Assembly (NCBI GenBank): GCA_002431945.1
Contig: DJET01000054.1
Span: 102,714 to 120,712, forward strand
Direction: 5' to 3'
Origin: Ruminococcaceae bacterium UBA5891
Lineage (GTDB): Bacteria > Bacillota > Clostridia > Oscillospirales > Acutalibacteraceae
DNA length: 17,999 bases
Below the pieces are notes generated by a model, which saw only the letters and a list, made by a program, of their open reading frames with translations, was not told where the DNA came from and did no database searches. Shown here one piece after another: positions 6,776 to 15,041 of this stretch. Made by a program: the position numbers and the translations under genes. Each line of letters starts with the position of its first letter. The stretch's first letter is position 1.

Positions 6776-9700
6776 GGCGACAAGGGAACAGCAGGCGGCA
6801 ATAGATACCGCAGGCAACGTGCTGGTTTCTGCCGCGGCGGGTTCGGGCAAAACCGCAGTGCTTACGGAAAGGGTTATTAAAAAGCTAACCGATAAAGCAG
6901 CCCCCGTAAGCGCAGACAGGCTTTTAATAGTTACATTTACAAACGCCGCCGCCGCCGAAATGCGTTCAAGAATAGAAAGGCGGCTTGACGAGGAGTGCAG
7001 AAAGCACCCCGATGATATCGGGCTTATGCGCCAAAGGCGGCTGTTAAGCAACGCTAAGATATGCACCATAGATTCGTTTTGCATAGATCTTGTGCGCGAA
7101 AATTTTGAAAAGGCAGGCGTTTCGCCCGATTTTAAAATGAGCGACGGATATTCGCTCTTGCCCGTTAACGAATCGGTTTTAAGCGATATTTTAAAGAGGT
7201 ATTACGAAGAGGGCAACCCCGATTTCTTTAAGCTGCTTGATACGGTGGGCGCCGAATATGACGACGGCGATTTTTCGGATTTTGTGCTTGATATATACGA
7301 ATACAGCCGTCAGCTGCCGTACCCCGAAAAGTGGTTCTGCGAATTAAAGGAGGACTATGTAAACGGCTTTACGCCCGAAAACCGCTGGTATGCCATGGGC
7401 ATTAAAAAAGCGCTTTCGGTTTCGGGAGCGCAAAAGGATATTATTGCAAAAACCGCCGACCTGCTTTTTTCGGACGAAAAGGCGGCGGGGGCGTATCTTG
7501 AAAGCTTCCGTTTGGCGGCGGATAAGGCGGAGCAGCTTTACAACGCTGCAAAAACAGGGGACTGGGATAAGGTTTATGCCGCAGTGGACTCCGGCTTTTT
7601 GCCGAGCCTTCCGAAAGCGAACGGACTTTCCGGTTCGTTTGCGGCAAAGACCGCAAAATACGCATGGAAGTATATCGGAAAGGACAGGGACTCGCTTTTA
7701 AAAATATTTTACGGCGATACCGCGTTTATAAACAGTCAGCTTAAGGAGCTCAGCGCGCCTGTGTGCCTGCTTTCCGAGATATTGACCGAATTTGATAAAC
7801 GCCTTTTTGAAAAGTACCTTGAAAACGGCACCTTTACCTTTCACAATACCGAGCATTTGGCATTAAAGCTTTTAAGCGGCGAAGGCGCTTACGAGCTTTC
7901 GCAAAGGTACGACGAGGTTATGGTGGACGAATATCAGGATACCAACGATCTGCAGGATACCCTGTTTAATATACTGTCCGGCGGCGGAGAGCGGCTTTTC
8001 GCCGTGGGCGACGTTAAGCAGAGCATTTACGGCTTCAGGGGGGCTAATCCCGATAATTTCCTTGTTAAAAAAAATAATGCGGTACCATACGATAAAGCCG
8101 CCGAAAACGAACCCAAAAAAATAATTTTGGGTGCTAATTTCCGCTGCAAGCCCGAAGTGTGCGATTACATAAATTTCTTTTTCGGCAATATGATGACAGA
8201 AAATTCGGGCAGTATTGCTTACGGTAAAGAGGAAAGGCTTATTCCCGCCGCGGTATATCCGAAAGCCGACGGCGCGCCCGTTGAGCTTGATATAATCAAC
8301 TGTAAAGGAACGTCGGAAGAGCGTTTAAAGGCCGAGGCGCAGGGCATAGCCGATTATATAATTAAAACCGTTAACGGCGGCGCTGTTATAAGAGAAAGCG
8401 AAAGCACCTTAAGAAAAGCGCGTTTTTCCGATTTTACGGTGCTTTTACGCAACACCAAAACAAAAGCGGCGCTTATTGCAAAGACGCTGCGCGAAAACGG
8501 CGTTCCTGCCGATTACAGCGCGGACGGATTTGCCGAAACACGCGAAATATCCGTGTTTTTGGCGCTGTTAAGAGTTATAGATAACCCCGATTCGGATATA
8601 GAGCTGTTAACGGCGCTTATGTCGCCGATATTCGGCTTTACCGCCGAGGAAACGGCTGAAATAAGAATAAAGCGCAGAACGGGAAGCCTTTATTCAGCAC
8701 TTGTTTTTTCTGCCGAAAACGGCGGCGAAAAGGAAAAAGATTTCTTAAAGCGGCTTGAGGAATACAGGATATTAAGCGTTACCCTGCCGCTGAACAGATT
8801 TATTTCGGAGCTTTATTACAAAACGGATTATTTAAACACCGTTTCGGCTTATAAAGAGGGCGAGCGCAGGCGCAATAACCTGCTGCTGCTGTTAAGCTAT
8901 GCCAAGCAGTATGAAGAGGATAACGGCGGCACCGTCGGCGGCTTTATAAAATATGTTTTAAAGCAATCGCAAAACGGTATGCGCTCCGCCGCGGTAACAT
9001 CGGGCAGCGACAGCGTAAAAATTATGAGCATACACGCCTCAAAGGGGCTTCAGTTCCCCGTGTGCATTTTAGCCGATACCGCAGCCGCGTTTAACGACGC
9101 GGACGCGCGCTCAAAAACCGTATATTCCGCGGCGCTCGGCGTGGGCTTCAGCTATTTTGACGAAAACGAAAAGCAAAAGCGCACAACGGTTTCCAGAGAA
9201 ATTATATTAGACGATATACGCCGCCGCTCGGCAGAGGAGGAACTGCGGCTTTTATACGTTGCAATGACCCGAACGCAGGACAGGCTTTTATTTACCGCCG
9301 CGTTTAACGACGCGGAAAAAGCCGTAAACGAATTAACCCCCGCGCTTTTGCTTTCGGGCGGCAGGGCGGATATGCTTACAAACCGCGAGCGTTCGTATGC
9401 AAAGTGGCTTATATTAACCGCTCTTTTACATAAAGACGGCGCCGCGCTGCGCGACGGAGCGGCAGGCATAATACCGTCTGACGATATAAGCCGCATAGAT
9501 ATTAAAATTTCGGAATATGAGCGGGAAACGGAAACCGATACGCCGAAGGATGAGGAATACGAAGAAAACGCCGCTGTTATAAAAGAGCTTGAAAAGCGAT
9601 TCTCTTTTAAATATCCTTATGCTCCTCTGCTTACAATAGAGGCTAAAAGCTCGGTTTCGGCGCTTGCAAATAAGGCGGAAAGCGATAAATACGCCTTTTC

Positions 9701-10241
9701 GGCAAGACCTTCGTTTATGAGCGAGGGCGGAATAACCGCCACCGAGCGCGGAACGGCTATGCACAAAATAATTGAATTTATTGATTTTGACAAAGCCGAT
9801 GATATTGAAAGCGAGATCGAGCGGCTTTATGAATGGCAGTATATTTCGGAGCGCGAGGCAAAAGCGGTTTCAAGAAAGGCGCTTAAAGCGTTTTTTGAAA
9901 GCGATATATTCGCCCGTATAAAGAAAGCAAAAACGGTTAAAAGAGAAATGCGCTTTTTAACCGAGCTGCCCGCAAAGCGCATAGACCCGTCGCTTGACGA
10001 CAGCTTTAACAGCGAAAGCATTATGGTGCAGGGAGCGGTGGACCTGTGCTTTGAGGAAGACGACGGCATAGCGGTGCTTGATTTTAAGACCGACAGAACC
10101 GAAAACCCCGACGATTTGAAAATCGCTTACGGCGAGCAGCTTGCAATATACGCCGCCGCCTGCGAAAAAATATTTTTAAAACCCGTAAAGCAAAAAATAA
10201 TATATTCATTCGCACTGTCCGCCGCTGTTGAGCTTGAATAG
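6765..10241 (+). CDS. addA: ATP-dependent helicase/nuclease AddA (RexA-like) subunit
   Basis: UvrD/Rep-type superfamily 1 helicase with a C-terminal RecB-family nuclease, 1158 residues, the main motor of AddAB. Visible motifs in order are the Q motif TREQQ (6-10), Walker A AAAGSGKT (23-30), Walker B VDEYQDTND with D388-E389, KQSIYGFRGA (motif III region), SIHASKGLQFPV (motif V) and LLYVAMTRTQDRL (motif VI, Arg 836). Near the C-terminus, GAVDLCF and VLDFKTDR (D1106, K1108) with GEQLAIYAAA form the intact nuclease site. The ATG lies within the end of addB, with GGAGG at 6751-6755, indicating coupled translation for a 1:1 complex. Length and motifs look complete. No hairpin lies directly after the stop; the next is the shared terminator at 10429. 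Confidence 0.97.
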   Translation: MTFKATREQQAAIDTAGNVLVSAAAGSGKTAVLTERVIKKLTDKAAPVSADRLLIVTFTNAAAAEMRSRIERRLDEECRKHPDDIGLMRQRRLLSNAKICTIDSFCIDLVRENFEKAGVSPDFKMSDGYSLLPVNESVLSDILKRYYEEGNPDFFKLLDTVGAEYDDGDFSDFVLDIYEYSRQLPYPEKWFCELKEDYVNGFTPENRWYAMGIKKALSVSGAQKDIIAKTADLLFSDEKAAGAYLESFRLAADKAEQLYNAAKTGDWDKVYAAVDSGFLPSLPKANGLSGSFAAKTAKYAWKYIGKDRDSLLKIFYGDTAFINSQLKELSAPVCLLSEILTEFDKRLFEKYLENGTFTFHNTEHLALKLLSGEGAYELSQRYDEVMVDEYQDTNDLQDTLFNILSGGGERLFAVGDVKQSIYGFRGANPDNFLVKKNNAVPYDKAAENEPKKIILGANFRCKPEVCDYINFFFGNMMTENSGSIAYGKEERLIPAAVYPKADGAPVELDIINCKGTSEERLKAEAQGIADYIIKTVNGGAVIRESESTLRKARFSDFTVLLRNTKTKAALIAKTLRENGVPADYSADGFAETREISVFLALLRVIDNPDSDIELLTALMSPIFGFTAEETAEIRIKRRTGSLYSALVFSAENGGEKEKDFLKRLEEYRILSVTLPLNRFISELYYKTDYLNTVSAYKEGERRRNNLLLLLSYAKQYEEDNGGTVGGFIKYVLKQSQNGMRSAAVTSGSDSVKIMSIHASKGLQFPVCILADTAAAFNDADARSKTVYSAALGVGFSYFDENEKQKRTTVSREIILDDIRRRSAEEELRLLYVAMTRTQDRLLFTAAFNDAEKAVNELTPALLLSGGRADMLTNRERSYAKWLILTALLHKDGAALRDGAAGIIPSDDISRIDIKISEYERETETDTPKDEEYEENAAVIKELEKRFSFKYPYAPLLTIEAKSSVSALANKAESDKYAFSARPSFMSEGGITATERGTAMHKIIEFIDFDKADDIESEIERLYEWQYISEREAKAVSRKALKAFFESDIFARIKKAKTVKREMRFLTELPAKRIDPSLDDSFNSESIMVQGAVDLCFEEDDGIAVLDFKTDRTENPDDLKIAYGEQLAIYAAACEKIFLKPVKQKIIYSFALSAAVELE

Positions 10242-10286
10242 GCTGCTTTAAAGCCTTGGGGGGGTAATCTGTCTTCCGTCTCCCTC

Positions 10287-10412
10287 GTCATTGCGAAGCC
10301 GCGTAAGCGGCTGTGGCAATCCGTTCTCTCTTAGGGGGATTACGGATTCTTTCACGCTTCGCGTTCAGAATGACAAACCGTTTAGTAATTTGCAAATACA
10401 TAAGGCGCGCGG
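10287..10412 (+). repeat. Full copy of the GTCATT...AATGAC intergenic repeat
   Basis: The core at 10287-10374 has the same plan as 2971-3056. Ends are GTCATT and AATGAC; the arms are AGCCGC-GTAA-GCGGCT (10297-10312), AATCCGT paired with ACGGATT, and ACGC-TTC-GCGT (10354-10364). The bases around the first arm are the same as in the 2971 copy, yet the arm itself differs and still pairs perfectly. Tail similarity (ACCGTTTAGT, TAAGGCG) runs to about 10412. It fills most of the 237-bp gap between convergent addA and glyA; I see no gene there. Confidence 0.82.
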
Positions 10413-10428
10413 AATGACGGCAAAAATC

Positions 10429-10463
10429 AAATATCCGGTCTGCAATACACAGACCGGATATTT
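10429..10463. terminator. Bidirectional rho-independent terminator between addA and glyA
   Basis: AAATATCCGGTCTG (10429-10442) and CAGACCGGATATTT (10450-10463) form a perfect 14-bp stem with a 7-base loop, followed on the plus strand by TT. On the minus strand, where it lies 16 bp beyond the glyA stop, the stem is followed by a T-rich tract (complement of CAAAAATC at 10421-10428). It probably ends both the purB-glyA and addBA transcripts. Confidence 0.9.
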
Positions 10464-10478
10464 TTAAAGCTATATATC

Positions 10479-11714
10479 TTAATATATGGGGAAATGCGAG
10501 CAAAGCTCTGAAACCTCTGCCGCAATGCGTTCCTTGCTGTTATCAAAATCGTTTACGGCGTCGCTTATCCATTTGGCGATTTTAAGCATTTCGGGCTCTT
10601 TAAAGCCGCGGGTGGTTACAGCAGGTGTTCCGAGCCTTACGCCGCTTGTGATAAACGGGCTTTGCGGATCGTTCGGAACGGTGTTTTTATTGGCGGTAAT
10701 GTGTACCTCGTCAAGCCTTTTTTCAAGCTCCTTACCGGTAATGCCGTTTTTAATAAGCTTTAAAAGCATAAGGTGGTTATCCGTGCCGCCCGAAACTATA
10801 TCAAGCCCCTCGTTTATAAGAGCGCCGCAAAGGGTTTTTGCGTTTTTAACAATCTGCGTTTGGTATTCTTTGAATTCGGGCGTCATAGCCTCGCCTAAGG
10901 CTACTGCCTTGGCGGCGATTATGTGCATAAGCGGACCGCCCTGAGTTCCGGGGAAGACGGCTTTATCGATCTGCTTTGCAAATTCTTCACGGCAGAGTAT
11001 CATACCGCCGCGCGGTCCCCTTAAGGTTTTGTGGGTTGTGGTGGTAACAACGTCCGCAAAGGGAACGGGCGATGGGTGAAGCCCCGCCGCAACAAGACCT
11101 GCGATATGCGCCATATCCACCATCAGGTAAGCGCCGACTTCGTCCGCAATTTCGCGGCAGCGCTTAAAATCAATTATTCTTGAATAGGCGCTTGCACCGG
11201 CAATTATCATTTTCGGCTTGCATTCAAGCGCTATTCTTCTCATTTCGTCGTAGTCTATCATTTCGGTTTCGCTGTTAACGCCGTAAGGCACAACGTTAAA
11301 GTATTTGCCCGAAATATTAACCGGCGAGCCGTGCGATAAATGGCCGCCCTGCTGTAAATTCATACCCATAACCGTGTCGCCGGGGTTTAACAGCGCAAAA
11401 AACACTGCAAGGTTTGCACTGGCGCCGCAGTGCGGCTGAACGTTTGCATGCTCCGCCCCGAACAGCTTTTTGGCGCGTTCGCGCGCTATGTTTTCCACAA
11501 CGTCAACATATTCGCAGCCGCCGTAATAGCGCTTTCCGGGATACCCTTCGGCATATTTGTTTGTAAGCACGCCGCCAGCGGCAAGCAATACCGCCTTTGA
11601 AACTATGTTTTCCGATGCTATAAGCTCTATATTGTGCTGCTGACGCTCAAGCTCGGAATGGCACGCCGCCGCCACCTCGGCGTCGTAATTTTTAAGCTCT
11701 TCAAAAAAATTCAT
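10479..11714 (-). CDS. glyA: Serine hydroxymethyltransferase
   Basis: PLP-dependent enzyme that converts serine plus tetrahydrofolate to glycine plus methylene-tetrahydrofolate, the main entry of one-carbon units for purine and thymidylate synthesis. The 411 residues match the family length. Seen are the N-terminal LIASENIVS (31-39), NKYAEGYPGKRYYGG (52-66), D200 and H203 (VDMAHIAGL), and the PLP-binding lysine K229 in TTTTHKTLRGPRGG. The start ATG (11712-11714) is preceded by AAGGAG on the minus strand. It lies 17 bp after purB, so the two share a transcript, which fits a joint role in purine supply. It ends 16 bp before a strong terminator. Confidence 0.97.
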   Translation of the reverse strand: MNFFEELKNYDAEVAAACHSELERQQHNIELIASENIVSKAVLLAAGGVLTNKYAEGYPGKRYYGGCEYVDVVENIARERAKKLFGAEHANVQPHCGASANLAVFFALLNPGDTVMGMNLQQGGHLSHGSPVNISGKYFNVVPYGVNSETEMIDYDEMRRIALECKPKMIIAGASAYSRIIDFKRCREIADEVGAYLMVDMAHIAGLVAAGLHPSPVPFADVVTTTTHKTLRGPRGGMILCREEFAKQIDKAVFPGTQGGPLMHIIAAKAVALGEAMTPEFKEYQTQIVKNAKTLCGALINEGLDIVSGGTDNHLMLLKLIKNGITGKELEKRLDEVHITANKNTVPNDPQSPFITSGVRLGTPAVTTRGFKEPEMLKIAKWISDAVNDFDNSKERIAAEVSELCSHFPIY

Positions 11715-11731
11715 AATCGCTGCTCCTTAAT

Positions 11732-13168
11732 TTAAACGTTTAAAACCGCCCTTACAGGCGCGGTATAATGCCTTGAAAGTATGGGCCTTATAACCTCTTC
11801 AACAAATTCTTCTGTTTGCGAGGCGCTTCTGCCTATATATTTTGCGGGGTCTAATTCTTTAATTATTTCTTCGCGTGTAAGGGGTATGCGGCTGTCCTCG
11901 GCAATTTTTTCTATAAGGTTATTGCTTTCGCCGTTAAGTTTTACCCTTGCCGCCGCCTCGTGCGAATATACGCGTATTATTTCGTGCAGCTCCTGCCTGT
12001 CGCCCCCGCGTTTAACCGATTCCATCATAATATTTTCGGTTGCCATAAACGGCAGCTTTTCCATAACTCGGCGTTTAATTACGTTTTCATATACCACAAG
12101 GCCTGAGGTTACGTTTATGTATATATTAAGTATGGCGTCTGCCGCCAAAAATGCTTCGGCTACCGATATACGCTTGTTTGCGCTGTCGTCAAGCGTGCGC
12201 TCAAACCACTGGGTGCCTGCCGTCATAGCGGGGTTTACCGCGTCCGCTATAATGTACCTTGCAAGCGAGGAAATACGTTCGCACCGCATAGGATTGCGCT
12301 TATACGGCATTGCCGATGAGCCTATCTGCTTTTTCTCAAACGGTTCCTCCATTTCCTCAAAGGATTGCAGCAGCCTTAAATCGTTTGAAAATTTGTATGC
12401 GCTTTGCGCAAAGCCCGATAAAACCGAAAGGAAGTACGAATCGGTCTTTCTTGAATACGTTTGCCCCGAAACGGGAACGCAGGCGTCAAAGCCCATATCC
12501 TTGGCTATAAGCGCTTCAAGCCGTTTAACCTTTTCCTCATCGCCCGAAAAAAGCTCCATAAAGCTTGCCTGCGTGCCTGTGGTTCCCTTTGAGCCTAAAA
12601 GCTTAAGGTTTGCCAACTGATAGTCGAGATTATCCATATCCTGCGATAATTCATACATCCAAAGCGTTGCCCGCTTGCCGACGGTTGTAAGCTGAGCCGG
12701 CTGCAAATGGGTATATGCAAGGCAGGGCAGAGATTTATACTTAATTGCAAATTCCGAAAGATTTTTAAGCACCTGCGCCGCCTTTTTCTGAATAATAGAA
12801 GAAGCCTCGCGAAGAATTACAATATCGGTATTATCGCCCACATAACAGCTTGTGGCGCCTAAATGTATAATAGGCTCTGCCTTTGGGCACTGCACGCCGT
12901 AAGCGTAAACGTGCGACATAACGTCGTGGCGAACCTCTTTTTCGCGCGCCTCGGCAACATCATAGTTAATATCGTTTTTATGCGCCTCCATTTCGGCTAT
13001 TTGCTCGTCTGTAATGTTAAGGCCCAATTCCTTTTCGGCCTTTGCAAGCGCTATCCAAAGCCTGCGCCAAGTGCGGAATTTAAAATTCTGCGAAAAAACG
13101 TGTTGCATTTCCTCCGAAGCATACCGTGTGGAAAACGGGGAAATATAGCTGTCTTTATTATCGGGCAT
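11732..13168 (-). CDS. purB: Adenylosuccinate lyase, long eukaryote-like type
   Basis: Fumarase/aspartase-superfamily enzyme acting twice in purine synthesis: it splits SAICAR to AICAR and adenylosuccinate to AMP, releasing fumarate each time. Visible are RHDVMSHVYAYG (H81), IIHLGATSCYVGDNTD (100-115), THLQPAQLTT (H154) and the family signature loop GSSAMPYKRNP (283-293) with the catalytic serine. The length of 478 residues and the sequence around 80-115 resemble the animal-type enzyme more than the roughly 430-residue Bacillus type; this is from memory of the families. The start ATG (13166-13168) follows AAGGAG on the minus strand. It is the first gene of the purB-glyA operon, under a consensus promoter with a short leader. 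No purine riboswitch is visible. Confidence 0.96.
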   Translation of the reverse strand: MPDNKDSYISPFSTRYASEEMQHVFSQNFKFRTWRRLWIALAKAEKELGLNITDEQIAEMEAHKNDINYDVAEAREKEVRHDVMSHVYAYGVQCPKAEPIIHLGATSCYVGDNTDIVILREASSIIQKKAAQVLKNLSEFAIKYKSLPCLAYTHLQPAQLTTVGKRATLWMYELSQDMDNLDYQLANLKLLGSKGTTGTQASFMELFSGDEEKVKRLEALIAKDMGFDACVPVSGQTYSRKTDSYFLSVLSGFAQSAYKFSNDLRLLQSFEEMEEPFEKKQIGSSAMPYKRNPMRCERISSLARYIIADAVNPAMTAGTQWFERTLDDSANKRISVAEAFLAADAILNIYINVTSGLVVYENVIKRRVMEKLPFMATENIMMESVKRGGDRQELHEIIRVYSHEAAARVKLNGESNNLIEKIAEDSRIPLTREEIIKELDPAKYIGRSASQTEEFVEEVIRPILSRHYTAPVRAVLNV

Positions 13169-13199
13169 ATTGTAATCTCCTTGATTTTAATACTAAAAA

Positions 13200-13228
13200 A
13201 TTATAGCAAAATATCGCGGCTTTGTCAA
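13200..13228 (-). promoter_or_regulatory. Perfect consensus sigma-A promoter for purB-glyA
   Basis: On the minus strand TTGACA (13228-13223) and TATAAT (13205-13200) are both perfect and separated by 17 bases. Transcription should start near 13193, leaving a leader of about 25 bases before the purB ATG. That is too short for a riboswitch, so control, if any, must come from a protein binding nearby. Confidence 0.88.
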
Positions 13229-13264
13229 TCGCGGGATAAGCCGAAATTTTCCCTTAAATATCCA

Positions 13265-13293
13265 TTGACATTTTTTTTTGCGAATGTTATAAT
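13265..13293 (+). promoter_or_regulatory. Perfect consensus sigma-A promoter for the asnS-asnA T-box operon
   Basis: TTGACA (13265-13270), a 17-base spacer containing a run of nine T, and TATAAT (13288-13293). Transcription should start near 13300, just upstream of the T-box leader. It is back to back with the equally perfect purB promoter; the two -35 boxes are 36 bp apart. Confidence 0.9.
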
Positions 13294-13299
13294 ATTACC

Positions 13300-13560
13300 G
13301 TTAAAGGCAATGATCAAGAGAAGTAACGCTGCTTAAAGGCATAAAGAGAGCCGTAGTCGGTGGAAATTCGGCGGTCCCGCAGCGCGAATAACACTTGGGA
13401 GCCGCAAGCCGAACGTTTTAAATCAGTAGGTAAGCCGTATATGATGCGTTAAATCATACCCGTTCACGGTTTTAAGGTGACCTTTATGGTAAGTTAGGTG
13501 GCACCGCGGATAGCGTCTATTCGTCCTAATGTTTTAAGGACTTATAGACGCATTTTTATT
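13300..13560 (+). ncRNA. T-box riboswitch leader, asparagine-specific
   Basis: A leader that senses uncharged tRNA and controls termination ahead of asnS. The order of elements is typical: stem I with the AGAGAG motif (about 13344-13349), a specifier region GAATAACACTTGGGAG (13386-13401) in which AAC at 13390-13392 is an Asn codon, the GTAGGTAAGCCG block (13426-13437), and the antiterminator T-box AGGTGGCACCGCG (13496-13508). The bulge bases TGGC (13499-13502) would pair with a tRNA 3' end GCCA, consistent with a G discriminator base as in bacterial tRNA-Asn. The terminator hairpin follows at 13513-13551. The downstream genes, asnS and asnA, agree with the specifier. Boundaries are approximate. 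Confidence 0.93.
13513..13560 (+). terminator. T-box-controlled terminator ahead of asnS
   Basis: GCGTCTAT (13513-13520) pairs with ATAGACGC (13544-13551), and GTCCT (13523-13527) with AGGAC (13537-13541), followed by ATTTTTATTTTT. The stem's left arm lies directly after the T-box sequence, so antiterminator and terminator folding should exclude each other. Confidence 0.9.
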
Positions 13561-13585
13561 TTTACAAATAAAGGAGCAAACCAAT

Positions 13586-14962
13586 ATGAAACACACCGAT
13601 ATTGTTGAGATTTTTGAAAACAAGGCTTTAATCGGCACCGAGACGGTGGTATGCGGCTGGGTCCGCACATCAAGAGAGTCAAAAAATATGGCGTTTATAG
13701 AGCTTAACGACGGCACAAGCCTAAAGCATTTGCAGATCGTTATCGATAAGTCGCAGCTCGGCGACGTTTCGGATTTTATGAAGCTCGGCACCTCGCTTAA
13801 GGTAACGGGTACCGCAGTTAAATCCGCCGTGGCGGAGGACTCGGTTGAAATTAACGCAAAGGAAATAACGGTTTTGGGCGAATGCCCTGCCGATTATCCG
13901 CTTCAGAAAAAGCGCCACACGCTTGAATATCTGCGTACAATACCGCATTTAAGGGTAAGAACGAATACGTTTAACGCCGTGTTCAGGGTGCGTTCGGTGG
14001 TTTCTGCCTCTATACACGAATTTTTCCAGAGCCGCCGCTTTGTATATGTGCATACGCCCCTTATAACCGCTTCCGACTGCGAGGGTGCGGGCGAAATGTT
14101 CAAGGTTACAACAATAGGGTACAGCAACGAATATAAATCGGAAGAAGAGTATTACGCAAACGACTTTTTCGGCAAAAAGGCGGCGCTTAGCGTTTCGGGC
14201 CAGCTTGAGGGCGAGGTTGCGGCAATGGCGCTTGGTAAAATATATACCTTCGGTCCTTCCTTCCGTGCGGAAAAAAGCAATACTCCGCGCCATGTGGCGG
14301 AGTTTTGGCACGTTGAGCCTGAGGTGGCGTTTGCGGAGCTGCCCGATATTATAGAGCTTGCCGAGGCACTTATTAAGCACATAATAAACGCCGTTTTGGA
14401 AAAATGCCCCGAAGAGCTTAAATTCTTTGACAGGCATTTTGAAAACGGGCTTATTGAAAAGCTTGAAACCGTTGCAGGGCATAATTTTGCCGTTATGACG
14501 TATACCGAGGCGATAGAAAGGCTTAAGGCTTCGGGCAAGGATTTTAAATACCCCGTAGAGTGGGGCTGCGACCTTATGACCGAGCACGAGCGCTATATTT
14601 CAGAGGAAATATGCAAAAAGCCCGTCTTCCTTACCGATTATCCGAAGGAGATAAAGTCGTTTTATATGAAACAGAATCCGGACGGCAAAACCGTTGCCGC
14701 AACCGATCTTTTGGTGCCGGGCGTAGGCGAGATCATAGGCTGCAGCGAGCGTGAGGCGGACCTTGACAAGCTGCTTGAGGCAATGAAATCGCGTAATATG
14801 TCGCTTGACGAATACGAGCATTATATAGCCCTGCGCCGTTTCGGCTCGGTTCCGCACAGCGGCTTCGGGCTCGGTCTTGAACGCATTATAATGTATGTTA
14901 CCGGCGTACAGAATATAAGAGACGTTATTCTTTATCCGCGTACGGTAGGCAGCATTTCTTGA
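13586..14962 (+). CDS. asnS: Asparaginyl-tRNA synthetase
   Basis: Class IIb aminoacyl-tRNA synthetase that charges tRNA-Asn with asparagine. An N-terminal OB-fold anticodon-binding domain (about 15-105, with VVCGWVRTSRES and FIELNDGTS) precedes the catalytic core. Motif 2 is FGPSFRAEKSNTPRH (222-236) and continues into EFWHVEPE, typical of AsnRS rather than AspRS. Motif 3 is GFGLGLERI (426-434). The 458 residues match bacterial AsnRS. AAGGAG (13571-13576) lies 9 bases before the ATG. It sits directly behind an Asn T-box, so its expression should rise when tRNA-Asn is uncharged. asnA follows 79 bp later, so the organism couples making asparagine with charging it, rather than relying only on GatCAB transamidation. 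Confidence 0.97.
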   Translation: MKHTDIVEIFENKALIGTETVVCGWVRTSRESKNMAFIELNDGTSLKHLQIVIDKSQLGDVSDFMKLGTSLKVTGTAVKSAVAEDSVEINAKEITVLGECPADYPLQKKRHTLEYLRTIPHLRVRTNTFNAVFRVRSVVSASIHEFFQSRRFVYVHTPLITASDCEGAGEMFKVTTIGYSNEYKSEEEYYANDFFGKKAALSVSGQLEGEVAAMALGKIYTFGPSFRAEKSNTPRHVAEFWHVEPEVAFAELPDIIELAEALIKHIINAVLEKCPEELKFFDRHFENGLIEKLETVAGHNFAVMTYTEAIERLKASGKDFKYPVEWGCDLMTEHERYISEEICKKPVFLTDYPKEIKSFYMKQNPDGKTVAATDLLVPGVGEIIGCSEREADLDKLLEAMKSRNMSLDEYEHYIALRRFGSVPHSGFGLGLERIIMYVTGVQNIRDVILYPRTVGSIS

Positions 14963-14974
14963 GTGTGATATTAT

Positions 14975-15027
14975 GCAGGCGGGGATACGTGCCCAAATAA
15001 CGGGTTCGGGTTATTCCCGCTTGCCTG
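14975..15027 (+). other. Intercistronic hairpin between asnS and asnA
   Basis: CAGGC (14976-14980) can pair with GCCTG (15023-15027), GGG (14981-14983) with CCC (15016-15018), and inner AATAAC (14996-15001) with GTTATT (15010-15015), leaving an 8-base loop. No T tract follows, so it is probably not a terminator. It ends just before the AAAGG ribosome binding site of asnA and could be an mRNA processing or stability element. The function is inferred. Confidence 0.4.
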
Positions 15028-15041
15028 AAAGGTAGAAATTT

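Noticed and set aside
11781..12620. 279-codon open frame on the plus strand inside purB
   Set aside because: It is antisense to a well-supported purB and is Ser/Ile/Leu-rich in the way reverse-strand frames of this codon usage are. No ribosome binding site or domain was seen.
13169..13199. Purine riboswitch or PurR box ahead of purB
   Set aside because: The leader after the consensus promoter is only about 25 bases, with no aptamer-like fold and no recognisable PurR box.
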